Part shown: piece by piece, positions 52,736-61,886 of the stretch
Numbering within the stretch: the first letter of the stretch is position 1
How the letters are laid out: each line of letters begins with the position of its first letter
From: Caulifigura coniformis
GTDB taxonomy: Bacteria; Planctomycetota; Planctomycetia; Planctomycetales; Planctomycetaceae
Reading direction: 5' to 3'
Length of the DNA: 64,000 nucleotides
NCBI RefSeq assembly: GCF_007745175.1
Contig: NZ_CP036271.1
Coordinates: 6,163,439 to 6,227,438, forward strand
Position numbers and translations under genes: made by a program
The notes under the pieces: model-generated
The model's input: only the letters and a program-made list of their open reading frames with translations
What the model was told of the DNA's origin: nothing
Databases searched by the model: none

Positions 52736-53061
52736 CAGCCTTGCGCGCAACTCTCAGGCACGGGCGGGGATCGGGAACAGTGCGGAGGTGTTTGACGCCG
52801 AGGGGGGCAAGGAGGGCGCGATGTGTGGGTGGTACTGTACTCCTCGCCCTCTTTCTTCCCCCTGAAGTCTTGCGGAGGGATCGGGAGAACGTGGGTGGTG
52901 CGGATATGGAGTCGGCCGGGTCCGGGGTGTGTGACGACAGGTTGACGGTGGTTGTGTTCATGGGATCCTCCATCATGACGGGGGCGGTTGCGCGGGTGGG
53001 CCCCGTACTCGGTACTCGATACTCGGAAGTGCTTTGGAGGGTGGGGATTGGGGTGGGGTGA

Positions 53062-53156
53062 GTCACTTTTTGAAGTCGGTCGTCTTTCGTCTCCGCAAGT
53101 CCTTCTGCGGCAATGACGCACGCCAACGGCGAATTGGCCCATCTTGAAGAAGCGAC
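53062..53156 (-). repeat. Hairpin-forming repeat, copy B
   Basis: GTCACTTTTTGAAG (53062-53075) pairs imperfectly with CTTGAAGAAGCGAC (53143-53156), and CCGCA/TGCGG forms the inner stem as in copy A. Several stem positions differ between the copies on both arms together, which suggests that pairing is kept. Confidence 0.65.
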
Positions 53157-53300
53157 CAGCCCTGGAAAAGCCGCAGGGACTCTTGGAAACGCGGGCCCTT
53201 TCCGTTACTTTACGCGGCCCAAAACAGATTCTCTACGGCCCGCAAGTGTGTTGGCGGGCGGTAAGTGTTGATCGTACATCGACTTGCGGCAAAGACGGCC

Positions 53301-53702
53301 ATGAGCACCCTGAAGAAGAACAAGCGGATCAAGCTCGCCAAGCAGCTCGAGATTTATGGCGACCTGAAGCCGACGACCGGAAACAGCATTACCCGTCGCG
53401 GTAAGGCGAAGTACCTCGGAGGCAACGGCCGCAAGACGACCGGCATCTCCCGTCGGGTCTTCAAGAAGAACCTTCAGTGCGTTCGCGTGCAGGAAGACGG
53501 CATCGTCGTGCGTCGCCGGGTTCCGGTCAGCCTGCTGCGGAGCGGCCTGGTGCTGAAGCCGATTGTTCGCGAGCCGTTCACCATCGACGAGCCGATCCGC
53601 TCGGAAACCCCGAAGAAGGGGGAGGCCAAGAAGGGCGACAAGAAACCCGAAGCCAAAAAGGCCGAGGCCAAGACGAAGAAGGCCGAACCGAAGAAGAAGT
53701 GA
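53301..53702 (+). CDS. rpmB: Ribosomal protein bL28 with long Lys-rich tail
   Basis: The 133-residue protein has the bL28 core at about residues 28-100: [55 protein letters not shown]. The usual N-terminal CXXC pairs are absent; a basic helix-like segment ([20 protein letters not shown]) stands instead. The last 35 residues are a Lys/Ala/Glu/Pro low-complexity tail ([20 protein letters not shown] and on), making it nearly twice the usual length. The ATG at 53301 was preferred over a GTG at 53265. A strong terminator follows, so it is probably monocistronic. Confidence 0.82.
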   Translation: MSTLKKNKRIKLAKQLEIYGDLKPTTGNSITRRGKAKYLGGNGRKTTGISRRVFKKNLQCVRVQEDGIVVRRRVPVSLLRSGLVLKPIVREPFTIDEPIRSETPKKGEAKKGDKKPEAKKAEAKTKKAEPKKK

Positions 53703-53732
53703 GTCGGCGACGACTTTCAGAGGCGAAATTCC

Positions 53733-53764
53733 AGCATGGCCCTTTCCGGGGCCATGCTTTTTTT
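53733..53764 (+). terminator. Rho-independent terminator after bL28
   Basis: AGCATGGCCC (53733-53742) pairs with GGGCCATGCT (53749-53758) and is followed by seven T. It lies 31 nt after the stop codon at 53702, between two convergent genes. Confidence 0.9.
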
Positions 53765-53774
53765 GTGGCCCCTG

Positions 53775-55217
53775 TTATTCCTGCCGACCGGCCGGCGCCA
53801 GGGCCCGCAGGAGGCCTTCCACCTTGTGCAGGGTTTCGTTGTACTCGGATTCGGGGTCGGATTGGGCCGTGATTCCGCCGCCAGCCGGGAAGTGCAGCAC
53901 GTTTCCAGTCTGCGTGAACGTGCGGATCAGGATGCTGCTGTCGGCCTCGCCGTTGAACCCGAGATAAAACAGGGTTCCGCAGTACGGCCCGCGGGGGACC
54001 TGTTCGAGTTCCGTGATGATTTCCATGGCGCGGATCTTCGGCGCGCCGGTGATCGATCCTCCCGGAAAGGTCGCCGCCAGCAGGTCAAAGAAATCAAACC
54101 CAGCTCGCAGAGTGCCGCGGACTTCGGACACCAGGTGCTGGACTGTTTCGTACGTTTCGACGCCGCACAGCTGCGGGACGCGGATGGATCCCGGGCGGCA
54201 GACGCGCGACAGGTCGTTGCGGAGCAGGTCGACGATCATCACGTTCTCGGCCCGGTCCTTGTCGCTTTCGCGGAGCTCGTCGCGGGTGAAGAGATCGGCC
54301 TCGACGCCGGCCCGACGGGCCCGCGTCCCCTTGATCGGCCGCGTTTCAACTTCCGCTCCGCTGAGTCTGAGGAACCGCTCTGGAGACGCGCTGATCACCT
54401 GAAGGTCGCCGGCGTCGTAGTAGGCTGCAAAGGGGGCCGGATTCACGGCGGCGAGCCGGGCATAGAGTTCGGCGGCCGGCATCGTGACAGGCGCGGAGAA
54501 TCTCTGGGAGAGATTGGCCTGGAAGATGTCTCCCGCATGGATGTAGCGGACGACGCGCTGGACGGCTTGAACGTAGCCCGGGCGATCGAAGTTGCTTCGC
54601 AGTCCCGGCAGACGCGCGAACACATCCGATGGGCTGGAGGGCGCCGGCGCTGAACGGGGGGCGAGATCCTGGCCGGGCCGGTCGGGTTCGTTCAGTGCCG
54701 CCTTGATCGCCGCGAGGCGAGCAGCCGAGTCGCAGCCGCGCTCGCTGTCGAGGGGCTGCACGATGATCCAGGCGCGATTGTCGAGGTGGTCCCAGGCGAG
54801 AACCCAGTCGTACAGGCCGAGCGAGATGGCCGGCGCCACCGAGTTCCCCAGCGAGGGGAGGCGTTCCCACAGCTGCCCGGCTTCGTAGCTGAGAAGGCCG
54901 ACGATTCCCCCCTGGAACGGCGGAAGCCCCGGAACGGAGGGGGCTGAAGGGCGCGCGAGCCAGTCGCGCGTGGGCTGAAAGACGCCTGTGGTCCGATCGG
55001 ACGTGGTCCCATGGCCTGCGCGGGTGTCCGCCAGCGTCTCCAGGCTGATTTCGGCCGTCCGGACAGGATCCGCCGTCAGGAACGAATACCGTCCGAGTCC
55101 CGGTCGCTGGAGCGTGCTTTGAAACAGCGCCGCCCTCGGCCAGGTCTGGAGGCGGGCCAAAGCCAGCTCCGGGCGGGGCGGGAGAGGGAGTTCAACGACG
55201 AGGGGGACGTCACTCAT
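53775..55217 (-). CDS. pabB: Aminodeoxychorismate synthase component I (PabB; chorismate-binding family)
   Basis: The 480-residue enzyme converts chorismate with ammonia to 4-amino-4-deoxychorismate for folate, with a PabA-type glutaminase not seen here. It has the N-terminal half (GRYSFLTADPVRT) and the catalytic half with FSAPVTMP, ISASPERFLRL, the PIKGTRARR motif, DRAENVMIVDLLRNDL, FPGGSITGAPKIRAMEII and GGGITAQSDPESEYNETLHK. PIKGTR is typical of PabB, which uses the Lys, and separates it from TrpE (PIAGTR). It could also be fused or bifunctional, but no glutaminase or lyase domain is present. Confidence 0.9.
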   Translation of the reverse strand: MSDVPLVVELPLPPRPELALARLQTWPRAALFQSTLQRPGLGRYSFLTADPVRTAEISLETLADTRAGHGTTSDRTTGVFQPTRDWLARPSAPSVPGLPPFQGGIVGLLSYEAGQLWERLPSLGNSVAPAISLGLYDWVLAWDHLDNRAWIIVQPLDSERGCDSAARLAAIKAALNEPDRPGQDLAPRSAPAPSSPSDVFARLPGLRSNFDRPGYVQAVQRVVRYIHAGDIFQANLSQRFSAPVTMPAAELYARLAAVNPAPFAAYYDAGDLQVISASPERFLRLSGAEVETRPIKGTRARRAGVEADLFTRDELRESDKDRAENVMIVDLLRNDLSRVCRPGSIRVPQLCGVETYETVQHLVSEVRGTLRAGFDFFDLLAATFPGGSITGAPKIRAMEIITELEQVPRGPYCGTLFYLGFNGEADSSILIRTFTQTGNVLHFPAGGGITAQSDPESEYNETLHKVEGLLRALAPAGRQE

Positions 55218-55335
55218 ACGGCAGAGTTATACGCCGGTCGCCGGCGATTCCACATTCTCATCGACGGCGTCTTTTGGGCCTCGTTCGAAGGAGTCACCTC
55301 GCGCCCCTCCGGGAACGTGGCTTCGTCGCGTCGTC

Positions 55336-55374
55336 CAAAAAGAAAACAGCTCCGCTTCGATGGAAGCGGAGCTG
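55336..55374 (-). terminator. Rho-independent terminator of the inverse autotransporter gene
   Basis: CAGCTCCGCTTC (55347-55358) pairs perfectly with GAAGCGGAGCTG (55363-55374). On the minus strand TTTTCTTTTT follows. It lies 38 nt past the stop of the gene at 55412. Confidence 0.92.
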
Positions 55375-55411
55375 GGTCGGGATTTGAAGCGTTCCAGCCT
55401 GCGTCCAGCCC

Positions 55412-58400
55412 TTACGGGAAGATCGCGGGCAGCGTCGGATCGGGCAGCGTTCCGACCGGCACGGTGAGCCAATCGAAGGCGTTGAAGCCCGAGTAGATCA
55501 GGTTGAACTGGTTGTTTCCGATGTTGTTGCCGAACGCATCCGGAGCCGAGCCGTCGAGTTCGATCCGCAGCGTGGAGGAACCGAAGCCAGGGAACGGCAG
55601 TTCGCCAAGGATCGGGTCGCCAATATTCCGCGTGGCATCGCGGAGGATGGCCGGGTTGGTGAACGGCGGGTTCGGTCGGTCGACGTTCGTGGCTCCGGGG
55701 ATGCCGACGTTGGTGTTGTTGTAGAACACCGAGAAGTTTTCGCCGGAGACGTCGATCGATCCGCCGCGGTTGTTGCGGAACTGGAGGTCGAGGCGGATCA
55801 AAGGATCGCCGAAGCTTCCGGTCGCCGGCGACTGGGTGGAGATGAACCCGTCCATGTAGACGTCGCGACCGACGTTTCCGGAGAGCTGGTTGTTCTCGAT
55901 TTCGGCGATCACACCGCCGAGGCCGAGGTTCCAGTTCGGGGCCGAGGTCAGCGAGGTGTCCTCGAAGCCCGACGTTCCGACGCGAACCACCAGGCCGCCG
56001 AGGGTGCTGTAGGAATCCTCGCCATCGGCATCTTCCGCGACGCCGCCGTTGTTGTTGATGAGGTTGTTGGTCAGCCGCATCTCCGTGACCGGTCCTGGGC
56101 CCGGAACGTCGTTCACCCAGTTGATGAAGAACGGTGCGATAGGCCCCGGAGGAGTGTTTCCACCGGCTCCGAGGTTTGTGCCTCCGATGTGTCCATAAGA
56201 GTACATCTCGTGGTTGCTGTCGAAGTCAGCCAGCCAGGAGTCGGCCGTGTATCCAGTGAACGGCGTTCCCTGGGCAGCTCCGCTGGTGCCGAGCACGGTC
56301 ACGTTGAGCGCGGCGTTGACGACGTAGAAGCCTTCCCGCGAGTTGCCAGAGATGTTGTTCCCGTCCCAGAAGGTTTCCAGGTGGGAGCCTTCGGCGGTGA
56401 GGATGTTCACGCCGCGACCGTTGTTGTTGATGATGCGGTTGTTGTTGGCCTCAAGGATCGTCTGTGCTCCGGCGGCCGTAACGATCTCGACACCGTCGCC
56501 GATGATGTTGACCGCGTTCGATGTACCGGCCTGCTGGATCTGGAAGAGACCCGAGTAGAGGCCGTTCTGCGAGACGAGGTTGTTGTTGAACTCGATGCGT
56601 GCGATGGCGCTCGAGCCCTGCGTGTTCTGCACGTTGAAGCCGTCTTCGCCGTTGGAGACGATGTCGTTCCCGAGGATCGAGATCCGCGTCGTCCGCGGTT
56701 CGCCGGCCACCGTGCTCGGCACAGGCGACTTGTCGAGGTAGACGTGGATTCCGTCTTCCGCGTTTCCGGCGATCCGGTTGTTGAGGATCGAGAGGATCGG
56801 AAGTTCCAGAGTTCCGTCGCCGTCGGTGTCGATCAGGAAGCCGCCGTTGTTGAAGCCTTCCAGGACGCCGCCAGGGTTGTCCGGATCGATGAAGTCGATT
56901 CGGCCGAGGGCGATGCCGTGGCCTTCCGTGACGACGTCCAGGACACCGTCGCCATCCGCGTCTTCGCCCGCGTCGAGGATTCCGTTGCGGTTAGTGTCCT
57001 CGTTGAGGAGGAAGCCGTTGTTGGTGATGGTGTTGAGTTCCCAGACACCGGTGATCGCACCATTGTCTCCGCCGTTGAGCGGCGATGCGACGTCGCGGCC
57101 GGCGCCGATGAAGTCGTGCGTGTCGGTGAAGGTCCGGGCTTCGATGCCGCTGAGGCGGTTGCCGGAGATCGTGTTCTCACGAATGTTGACTTCGAGCAGG
57201 GCACTGGCCTCGGCCCGCAGCTGGATGCCGCGTCCCGCGGTCCCCTGGGTGCCGTCGGTCAGGAAGCCGTTGTTCAAGAGAAGGTTGTTCGTGATCTCGA
57301 AGTTCAGCACTTCCTGCGGACCGAACGGAATTCCGCCGTTGTTGGCCGCGATGTCGATGCCGTCGTTGAGGTTGTTGACGATGTCGTTGTCGTTGATGAC
57401 GAAGTTGTCGATCACGGAGCTGTCGTTGCGGCGGACCTGGATGCCTTCGTCGTTGTTGGCGATCAGGTTGCCCTGGTAGGCCTCGCCCTGGTAGGTCATG
57501 GCTCCGATGAACAGGCCGTTCAGCTCTGCGTCGTCGACCGTGCTGCCGACGCCGGCGAGGTCGGAGATCGAGGTGTCGCCGTTGACTTCGACATAGATGC
57601 CGGCGCCATCGTTTCCGTCGGCGACGTTGTACGTGTCGGGATCGGCGAGGTCGACGCCGGTGCCGGTCGGGTTCACACCGATGATGTTTTCGGCGATGAG
57701 GCCTTCGAGGTAAGCGGCCGGCTGGACGTTCGTCGTCGGATCGACCGGCGGAACGCCGTTGTCCTGTTCCGAACCGTTCAGGATGAGGGCGATGCCCTGG
57801 CCGGCGAACCGCGGATCAATCGCGTCAAACGTGTTGATGATGGTGTTGCGGGTGATGACGACCTTCGCCTCGACGGCGTCGCCTTCGAGCGGCGTTCCCG
57901 TTCCGGGGGCCGGCCGGTCGTCGGAGGCGGTGAAGATCAGGCCGATCGCCGCGTCGGCGTTGCCGTCGAACAGGTTGTTGTCGATGACCAGGTCGAGCGT
58001 GCCGCCGCGGATTTCGCCGCCGATGCCGAACGAGGTGTCGTCGTTGGTCTCGCTGCCGAGGAACTGGTTGCCTGAGATCACACCGGAGATCGTGGCGTTG
58101 GTGGCGTCGAACAGGATGCCTGCACTGCCGGAGACGCGGCGGTCGAAGGTCGTTCCCGAGATCGTGCCGAGGTCGATGATGCCGCCGTCGCCCGCGACCC
58201 GCAGGATCGCACCGAGGTTGCCGGTGGCGTTGGCGATCGAGAGCTGATCGACGTTGATCACGCCGCCATCGTTGGCCTCGAGGACGATTGCGTCCTGGCC
58301 GTTGTTGCTGACGTTGTTGCCGGCCCCGATCGACACGTTCGCGACCGATCCGACGCCGTCGGCGACGACGCGGACGCCCGAGCCGGCGTTTCCGGTCATC

Positions 58401-60757
58401 GTGTTGCCGACGAATCCGAGGTCGATGACGCCGTTGCCGTTCGTGTCGACTGTCGTTTCCGAACTCGGCACGAACAGGGTTCCGCCGTTGGCGGCTTCCA
58501 TGCGGACGCCGTCGCCGGCGTTGGAGTTGAACTGGTTCTGGGCGACGGTCGAGAGGGTGAGCGTGCCGTTGTCCGCCAGGGCGACGAATCCGGCCGAAGT
58601 GGTGTCGGTGTTGGAGTTCAGCGTATTGCCGATGACGTTGACCATGAAGTCGCCGCCGTTGAGAGCGGTGACCTTCAGGTTCGTGTCGTTTCCGGTCGCG
58701 GTGTTGTTGAGGATGCCGGTGGGCCGGGTCAGCGAGTTCTGGTCGGTCGCCGAGATGACGCCGGTGTTCTCGGCGACGATCGCGATGCCGACGCCCGGAT
58801 CAATCACGCCGTTGAGGTTGGAGTCGACCGTTTCGCCGACGACGCCCGTGACGGTGTTGTTGGCGACGAGCAGGTCGAGGTCGCCCGCCTGATGCCGGAC
58901 CTGGATGCCGGCGGTCGCGGGGGCCTGGCCGGCCACAGTGACGTTGGTGATGCGGCCGTAATCTTCGTTGACCAGCCCCAGGAGAGGGGTGGTGTCGGAC
59001 GTGATGTCGATGCCGACGTTCTGCGTGGCGATCGACAGGCTGTTGAGGTTGAAGCTGTCGATGCCCGTGCCGCGGATGCCGGCGGCCGTTGCGCCGCCAT
59101 CAATCTGGAACGCGGAGACCTCGTTCATGTTCGCGAGCGTGACGACGTCGACGCCCGGATTGCCGGTGTTCGTCAGCAGCGGAGCATTCGTGGAGGGCGT
59201 GTAGGGCAGCTCGAACTGTCCGGCGACGCCGTTCAGAATCGCGCTGATCGTGTGCCGCGTGCCGTCGGCGCGGAGCGAAGCGCCCAGGAGCCGCTGGCGG
59301 TCGAACAGCGTGACGCCGGTATTCAGGTTGGTGTCCGAGCTGTCGTTCCGGGCCTGAACCAGGATGATGTCGTAGTCGGACTGGATCCCGTCGGCGAGTG
59401 ACTCGAACTCGAGGATCGACATGTAGGGGGACTGGACGAACCCGGTTCCCGGGGCCGTCGCATTCGGATCGATATGGGCGATCCGGAGCGGATTGCCGTC
59501 GTTGGGATCGATCGCGAGGGTCTGCGTGGTGACCGACTGGGTGCCGGCGGCGACGCGGTAGTTACGCTTGTCCGATTCGGTCAGAGCGTCGCGGACGCGT
59601 TTCGGGCGGAACCAGCGGGACGGGGCTCCGTCCGGCAGGGTGAATTCCATGTTGACGGAGAGGTTTCCGCCGAAGATCTCGTCGCTGGTGACGAGCGTGT
59701 TGATCAGGAAGTCTTCGGTGACCTGGGCCTCGACGCGGGCGCTCACGCCCATCGAGTTTTCGGCCTTGTCGGCGTGGAGGTAGTAGGTGCCGACGCCCGC
59801 TTCCCAGCCGTAGCGGCCGAGGTAGGGCAGGGGCATCGATGCTTCGAGATCGAAGCGGCGGTACGCGGTTTCGAGCTGGGAGACGATGTTCAGGCCGACG
59901 TTGTCGTCGACGAAGAACGTGCTTCCGACGGCGGCGCCGTACTGATCGGTGGTGCTGCCGATGGGCAGGGCGAATCCGCCGCGCCAGGTGAGATACTTGC
60001 CGACGCTGGCGAAGTGGGCACCCAGCTGGTTGTACCAGGAGTGGTGTCCGCCGTCGCCGTCCCACCAGAAGGTGGCCGACCAGACGCGGTTGTCGTCGGG
60101 GGTGTAGAAGCGGTAGCCGACACCGAGGTTGGCCATTCCGCGGCCATCGTTGGTGACGTTGGCCCGCGGCTGGATGTACCAGAGGGCGTCCGAGCCGCTG
60201 GTTCCGAGCGGGACGAAGGCGTTGAGCGACGTGTAGCCGTTGTTGGCGCCGTAGATTTCGCCCTGCACGTGCTGGGCGCGGTAGAGGATCTGCGTCACGT
60301 CCTGGGTCGCGGCGTAACCAACGCCCTGTCCCTGTTCGTAATGCTGCAGGGTGCGGTCGGCCAGCCTGGGGGCGTTCTGGTAGGCGTTGTATGGGGTGAC
60401 GTACTGCTGGGCCGGCACGGCGTACTGGGGTTGAGCCGGGGCCGCGTACTGGGCCTGGGCCATGCGGCTGGGGCCGGCGGCCATCGAAGCGGATGGATCG
60501 CTCAGGCCGACGATACCCTGGGCCTGGGAGACAGAGGCGGCGCCTCCTCCCAGTTTGACGACCCCCTCAGCTCCGGGCGTCTGACCCCACGCGGTGGTTC
60601 CGACCGCTCCCGAGAGCATGGCGACGCCGAGCGCCGCCCGCATGCGGGGCATTCTCAACATCCGGGAAGGCCGACGGGTGGTGAACCCCAGCGACCGAAC
60701 GGCGCCGGTTCCGCGATTCATCAGCCTGTTCAGCCAGCTCTTCCAGGTCGCGTTCAT
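55412..60757 (-). CDS. Inverse autotransporter-like barrel fused to a long beta-helix surface protein
   Basis: The 1781-residue product has an extended signal region (about residues 1-58: a basic head with Arg pairs, then AALGVAMLSGAVGTTAWGQ). A Gln/Ala/Tyr/Pro linker follows, then a beta-barrel at about 155-380 of the inverse-autotransporter type (VGYRFYTPDDNRVWSATFWWDGDG, GRYGWEAGVGTYYLH). The long remainder is right-handed beta-helix-like, with repeated Asn-rich turns (NNTVTGVVGE, NTMTGNAGSG, ENNQLSGNVG) and calcium-like DTNRNGILDAGEDADGDG inserts. The barrel would sit in the outer membrane and expose the helix. No LysM or Ig-like repeats are visible. It is monocistronic with a strong terminator. 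Confidence 0.82.
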   Translation of the reverse strand: MNATWKSWLNRLMNRGTGAVRSLGFTTRRPSRMLRMPRMRAALGVAMLSGAVGTTAWGQTPGAEGVVKLGGGAASVSQAQGIVGLSDPSASMAAGPSRMAQAQYAAPAQPQYAVPAQQYVTPYNAYQNAPRLADRTLQHYEQGQGVGYAATQDVTQILYRAQHVQGEIYGANNGYTSLNAFVPLGTSGSDALWYIQPRANVTNDGRGMANLGVGYRFYTPDDNRVWSATFWWDGDGGHHSWYNQLGAHFASVGKYLTWRGGFALPIGSTTDQYGAAVGSTFFVDDNVGLNIVSQLETAYRRFDLEASMPLPYLGRYGWEAGVGTYYLHADKAENSMGVSARVEAQVTEDFLINTLVTSDEIFGGNLSVNMEFTLPDGAPSRWFRPKRVRDALTESDKRNYRVAAGTQSVTTQTLAIDPNDGNPLRIAHIDPNATAPGTGFVQSPYMSILEFESLADGIQSDYDIILVQARNDSSDTNLNTGVTLFDRQRLLGASLRADGTRHTISAILNGVAGQFELPYTPSTNAPLLTNTGNPGVDVVTLANMNEVSAFQIDGGATAAGIRGTGIDSFNLNSLSIATQNVGIDITSDTTPLLGLVNEDYGRITNVTVAGQAPATAGIQVRHQAGDLDLLVANNTVTGVVGETVDSNLNGVIDPGVGIAIVAENTGVISATDQNSLTRPTGILNNTATGNDTNLKVTALNGGDFMVNVIGNTLNSNTDTTSAGFVALADNGTLTLSTVAQNQFNSNAGDGVRMEAANGGTLFVPSSETTVDTNGNGVIDLGFVGNTMTGNAGSGVRVVADGVGSVANVSIGAGNNVSNNGQDAIVLEANDGGVINVDQLSIANATGNLGAILRVAGDGGIIDLGTISGTTFDRRVSGSAGILFDATNATISGVISGNQFLGSETNDDTSFGIGGEIRGGTLDLVIDNNLFDGNADAAIGLIFTASDDRPAPGTGTPLEGDAVEAKVVITRNTIINTFDAIDPRFAGQGIALILNGSEQDNGVPPVDPTTNVQPAAYLEGLIAENIIGVNPTGTGVDLADPDTYNVADGNDGAGIYVEVNGDTSISDLAGVGSTVDDAELNGLFIGAMTYQGEAYQGNLIANNDEGIQVRRNDSSVIDNFVINDNDIVNNLNDGIDIAANNGGIPFGPQEVLNFEITNNLLLNNGFLTDGTQGTAGRGIQLRAEASALLEVNIRENTISGNRLSGIEARTFTDTHDFIGAGRDVASPLNGGDNGAITGVWELNTITNNGFLLNEDTNRNGILDAGEDADGDGVLDVVTEGHGIALGRIDFIDPDNPGGVLEGFNNGGFLIDTDGDGTLELPILSILNNRIAGNAEDGIHVYLDKSPVPSTVAGEPRTTRISILGNDIVSNGEDGFNVQNTQGSSAIARIEFNNNLVSQNGLYSGLFQIQQAGTSNAVNIIGDGVEIVTAAGAQTILEANNNRIINNNGRGVNILTAEGSHLETFWDGNNISGNSREGFYVVNAALNVTVLGTSGAAQGTPFTGYTADSWLADFDSNHEMYSYGHIGGTNLGAGGNTPPGPIAPFFINWVNDVPGPGPVTEMRLTNNLINNNGGVAEDADGEDSYSTLGGLVVRVGTSGFEDTSLTSAPNWNLGLGGVIAEIENNQLSGNVGRDVYMDGFISTQSPATGSFGDPLIRLDLQFRNNRGGSIDVSGENFSVFYNNTNVGIPGATNVDRPNPPFTNPAILRDATRNIGDPILGELPFPGFGSSTLRIELDGSAPDAFGNNIGNNQFNLIYSGFNAFDWLTVPVGTLPDPTLPAIFP

Positions 60758-61198
60758 CGATTGCTCCGGCGTCCTGCCGCACGTGCCCCCAGATCACTCT
60801 GTCTGCGTGGCGTTCCGGCGTGGTGAGCGTCGGGACAATCCGCGCACTGCCCCCGCATCCGCGGGTTCAGTCCGTACAGAGTGACTCTGCCGAAAATGGC
60901 AGTTCTTCTGGTTTTTCGGATATCGCGGGTCGCGAAGTTGAGGGCGAATGTTCAACTGCGCAGAGTTTGACGACGGTTCCGTTTGTGACGGACGTGCCGG
61001 TTATGCTGGCGTTTCGGCGTAAAGGCTGTCTGGGTAATGGTTAGTGCGCGTTCTTTGGCGGCGATGGAGCTGGCGTGATCCGCGGCCGTTGACAATGCGT
61101 TCGGGACACGGTGGGAATCCTTCGTGCGTCCGCGTACGCTCTGGGCGCGGGCTTCCGTCGGAGGCTGCCCGACATCAACCTTTCAAGGATCTGCAACA
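60758..61198. other. Divergent intergenic region
   Basis: This 441-nt stretch lies between the leftward autotransporter gene and the rightward lipoprotein gene. It contains a small palindrome CAGAGT G ACTCTG (60877-60889) and a TTGACA-like box at 61089-61094 without a convincing -10. AAGGAT at about 61186 is the ribosome site of the lipoprotein. No gene is seen. Confidence 0.45.
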
Positions 61199-61375
61199 AT
61201 GAAGACGTCATTCGCCGTGCTGTCGCTGGCCGGACTTGCTTTGACCGCTGCGGGCTGCGCCAAGCCGGAAGAACCGAAGCCGACCACGCCGCCGGCTGCT
61301 GAGACCCCCGCTGCTGACGCTCCGGCCGCCACGCCGCCGGCCGCTCCCGCCGAAGCCCCGGCGACCGCCCCCTGA
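61199..61375 (+). CDS. Small Pro/Ala/Glu-rich lipoprotein
   Basis: The 58-residue product is almost entirely a lipoprotein signal (MKTSFAVLSLAGLALTAAGC, lipobox TAAGC with Cys at residue 20) plus a Pro/Ala/Thr/Glu low-complexity tail. AAGGAT lies 8 nt before the ATG at 61199. Such short lipoproteins are common in planctomycetes and may act as surface spacers. It has its own terminator, so it is monocistronic. Confidence 0.75.
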   Translation: MKTSFAVLSLAGLALTAAGCAKPEEPKPTTPPAAETPAADAPAATPPAAPAEAPATAP

Positions 61376-61413
61376 TCCGGCAGCGTCTGCCGGTGATGAC
61401 TGTGAGAAGAAAG

Positions 61414-61442
61414 ACACCCCGCGAATCCCGCGGGGTGTTTTC
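61414..61442 (+). terminator. Rho-independent terminator after the small lipoprotein
   Basis: ACACCCCGCG (61414-61423) pairs with CGCGGGGTGT (61429-61438), followed by TTTTC. The reverse strand has TCTTTCTT after the hairpin, so it may also serve the convergent acyl-carrier gene. Confidence 0.85.
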
Positions 61443-61470
61443 GTTCAGGGAGGGGATTTTCGAGAAACGC

Positions 61471-61854
61471 TTATGGGCTCGCCGATTCGCCGGCCGCGTC
61501 GGCCACGATCTCCCAGATCGCTGCCACGGAGAACAACTGCTGCCAGTGAAATGGGCCCGTGGGTAGCTTTTCGGCCATGAGTGGAAAGGCCTGCTCGATT
61601 CGGCGGCGAGATTCCGGCAGAAGAACTCCCGTCTCGTCGACTTCCCAGTCGCTGGCGGAGAGTCTCGAGAACTGCGGGGTGACGCCAAGGGCCTGACGAC
61701 ATCGAAAGCCGAGGTCGATAATGTCGATCGATTCCCCGCCGAGGTCGGCAAAGAAGTTCGATTCGGGAGTCACTTCCTCCAGATCAACGGCGAGCGTGTC
61801 GGCGACAATCTCGCGAACCGCTTCCCACGAAACGACTTTCAATTCGCTCATCAC
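61471..61854 (-). CDS. Acyl-carrier-protein-like protein
   Basis: The 127-residue protein has an ACP fold in its first 80 residues: a helix VREIVADTLAV, the loop TPESNFFADLGGESIDIIDLGFRC with Ser at the DSL position (GGES), and a further helix. A C-terminal 45-residue extension is not part of a normal ACP. It should carry a phosphopantetheine arm on that Ser. No fatty-acid or polyketide genes are next to it, so its pathway is unknown. It lies 32 nt downstream of the recombinase gene and co-directional with it. Confidence 0.8.
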   Translation of the reverse strand: MMSELKVVSWEAVREIVADTLAVDLEEVTPESNFFADLGGESIDIIDLGFRCRQALGVTPQFSRLSASDWEVDETGVLLPESRRRIEQAFPLMAEKLPTGPFHWQQLFSVAAIWEIVADAAGESASP

Positions 61855-61886
61855 TGTTCTCCAGGGGCTTGGTCAATGGGAAAGGG

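Larger units (their letters stand above)
52249..53300. other. Gene-poor region with two repeat units, heptamer repeat and G-quadruplex motif
   Basis: No gene with a recognisable domain lies here. On the minus strand two similar units follow each other: a hairpin-forming repeat (copies at 52653-52735 and 53062-53156), a divergent spacer, then GGAGG and a short frame starting MHTTT (ATG at 52441) or MNTTT (ATG at 52961, open to 52662). Also present are TACTCG-type heptamers in tandem (three at 53006-53026) and GGG-T-GGGG-ATT-GGGG-T-GGGG (53039-53058). The promoter of bL28 should lie at the right end. Confidence 0.55.

Noticed and set aside
56189-58075. 628-residue plus-strand open frame opposite the autotransporter gene
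   Set aside because: Val/Asp-rich shadow of the repetitive beta-helix coding strand; no domain and no ribosome site.
59474-60826. 450-residue plus-strand open frame opposite the autotransporter barrel
   Set aside because: Antisense shadow in G+C-rich DNA; composition is Gly/Val/Arg without a fold.
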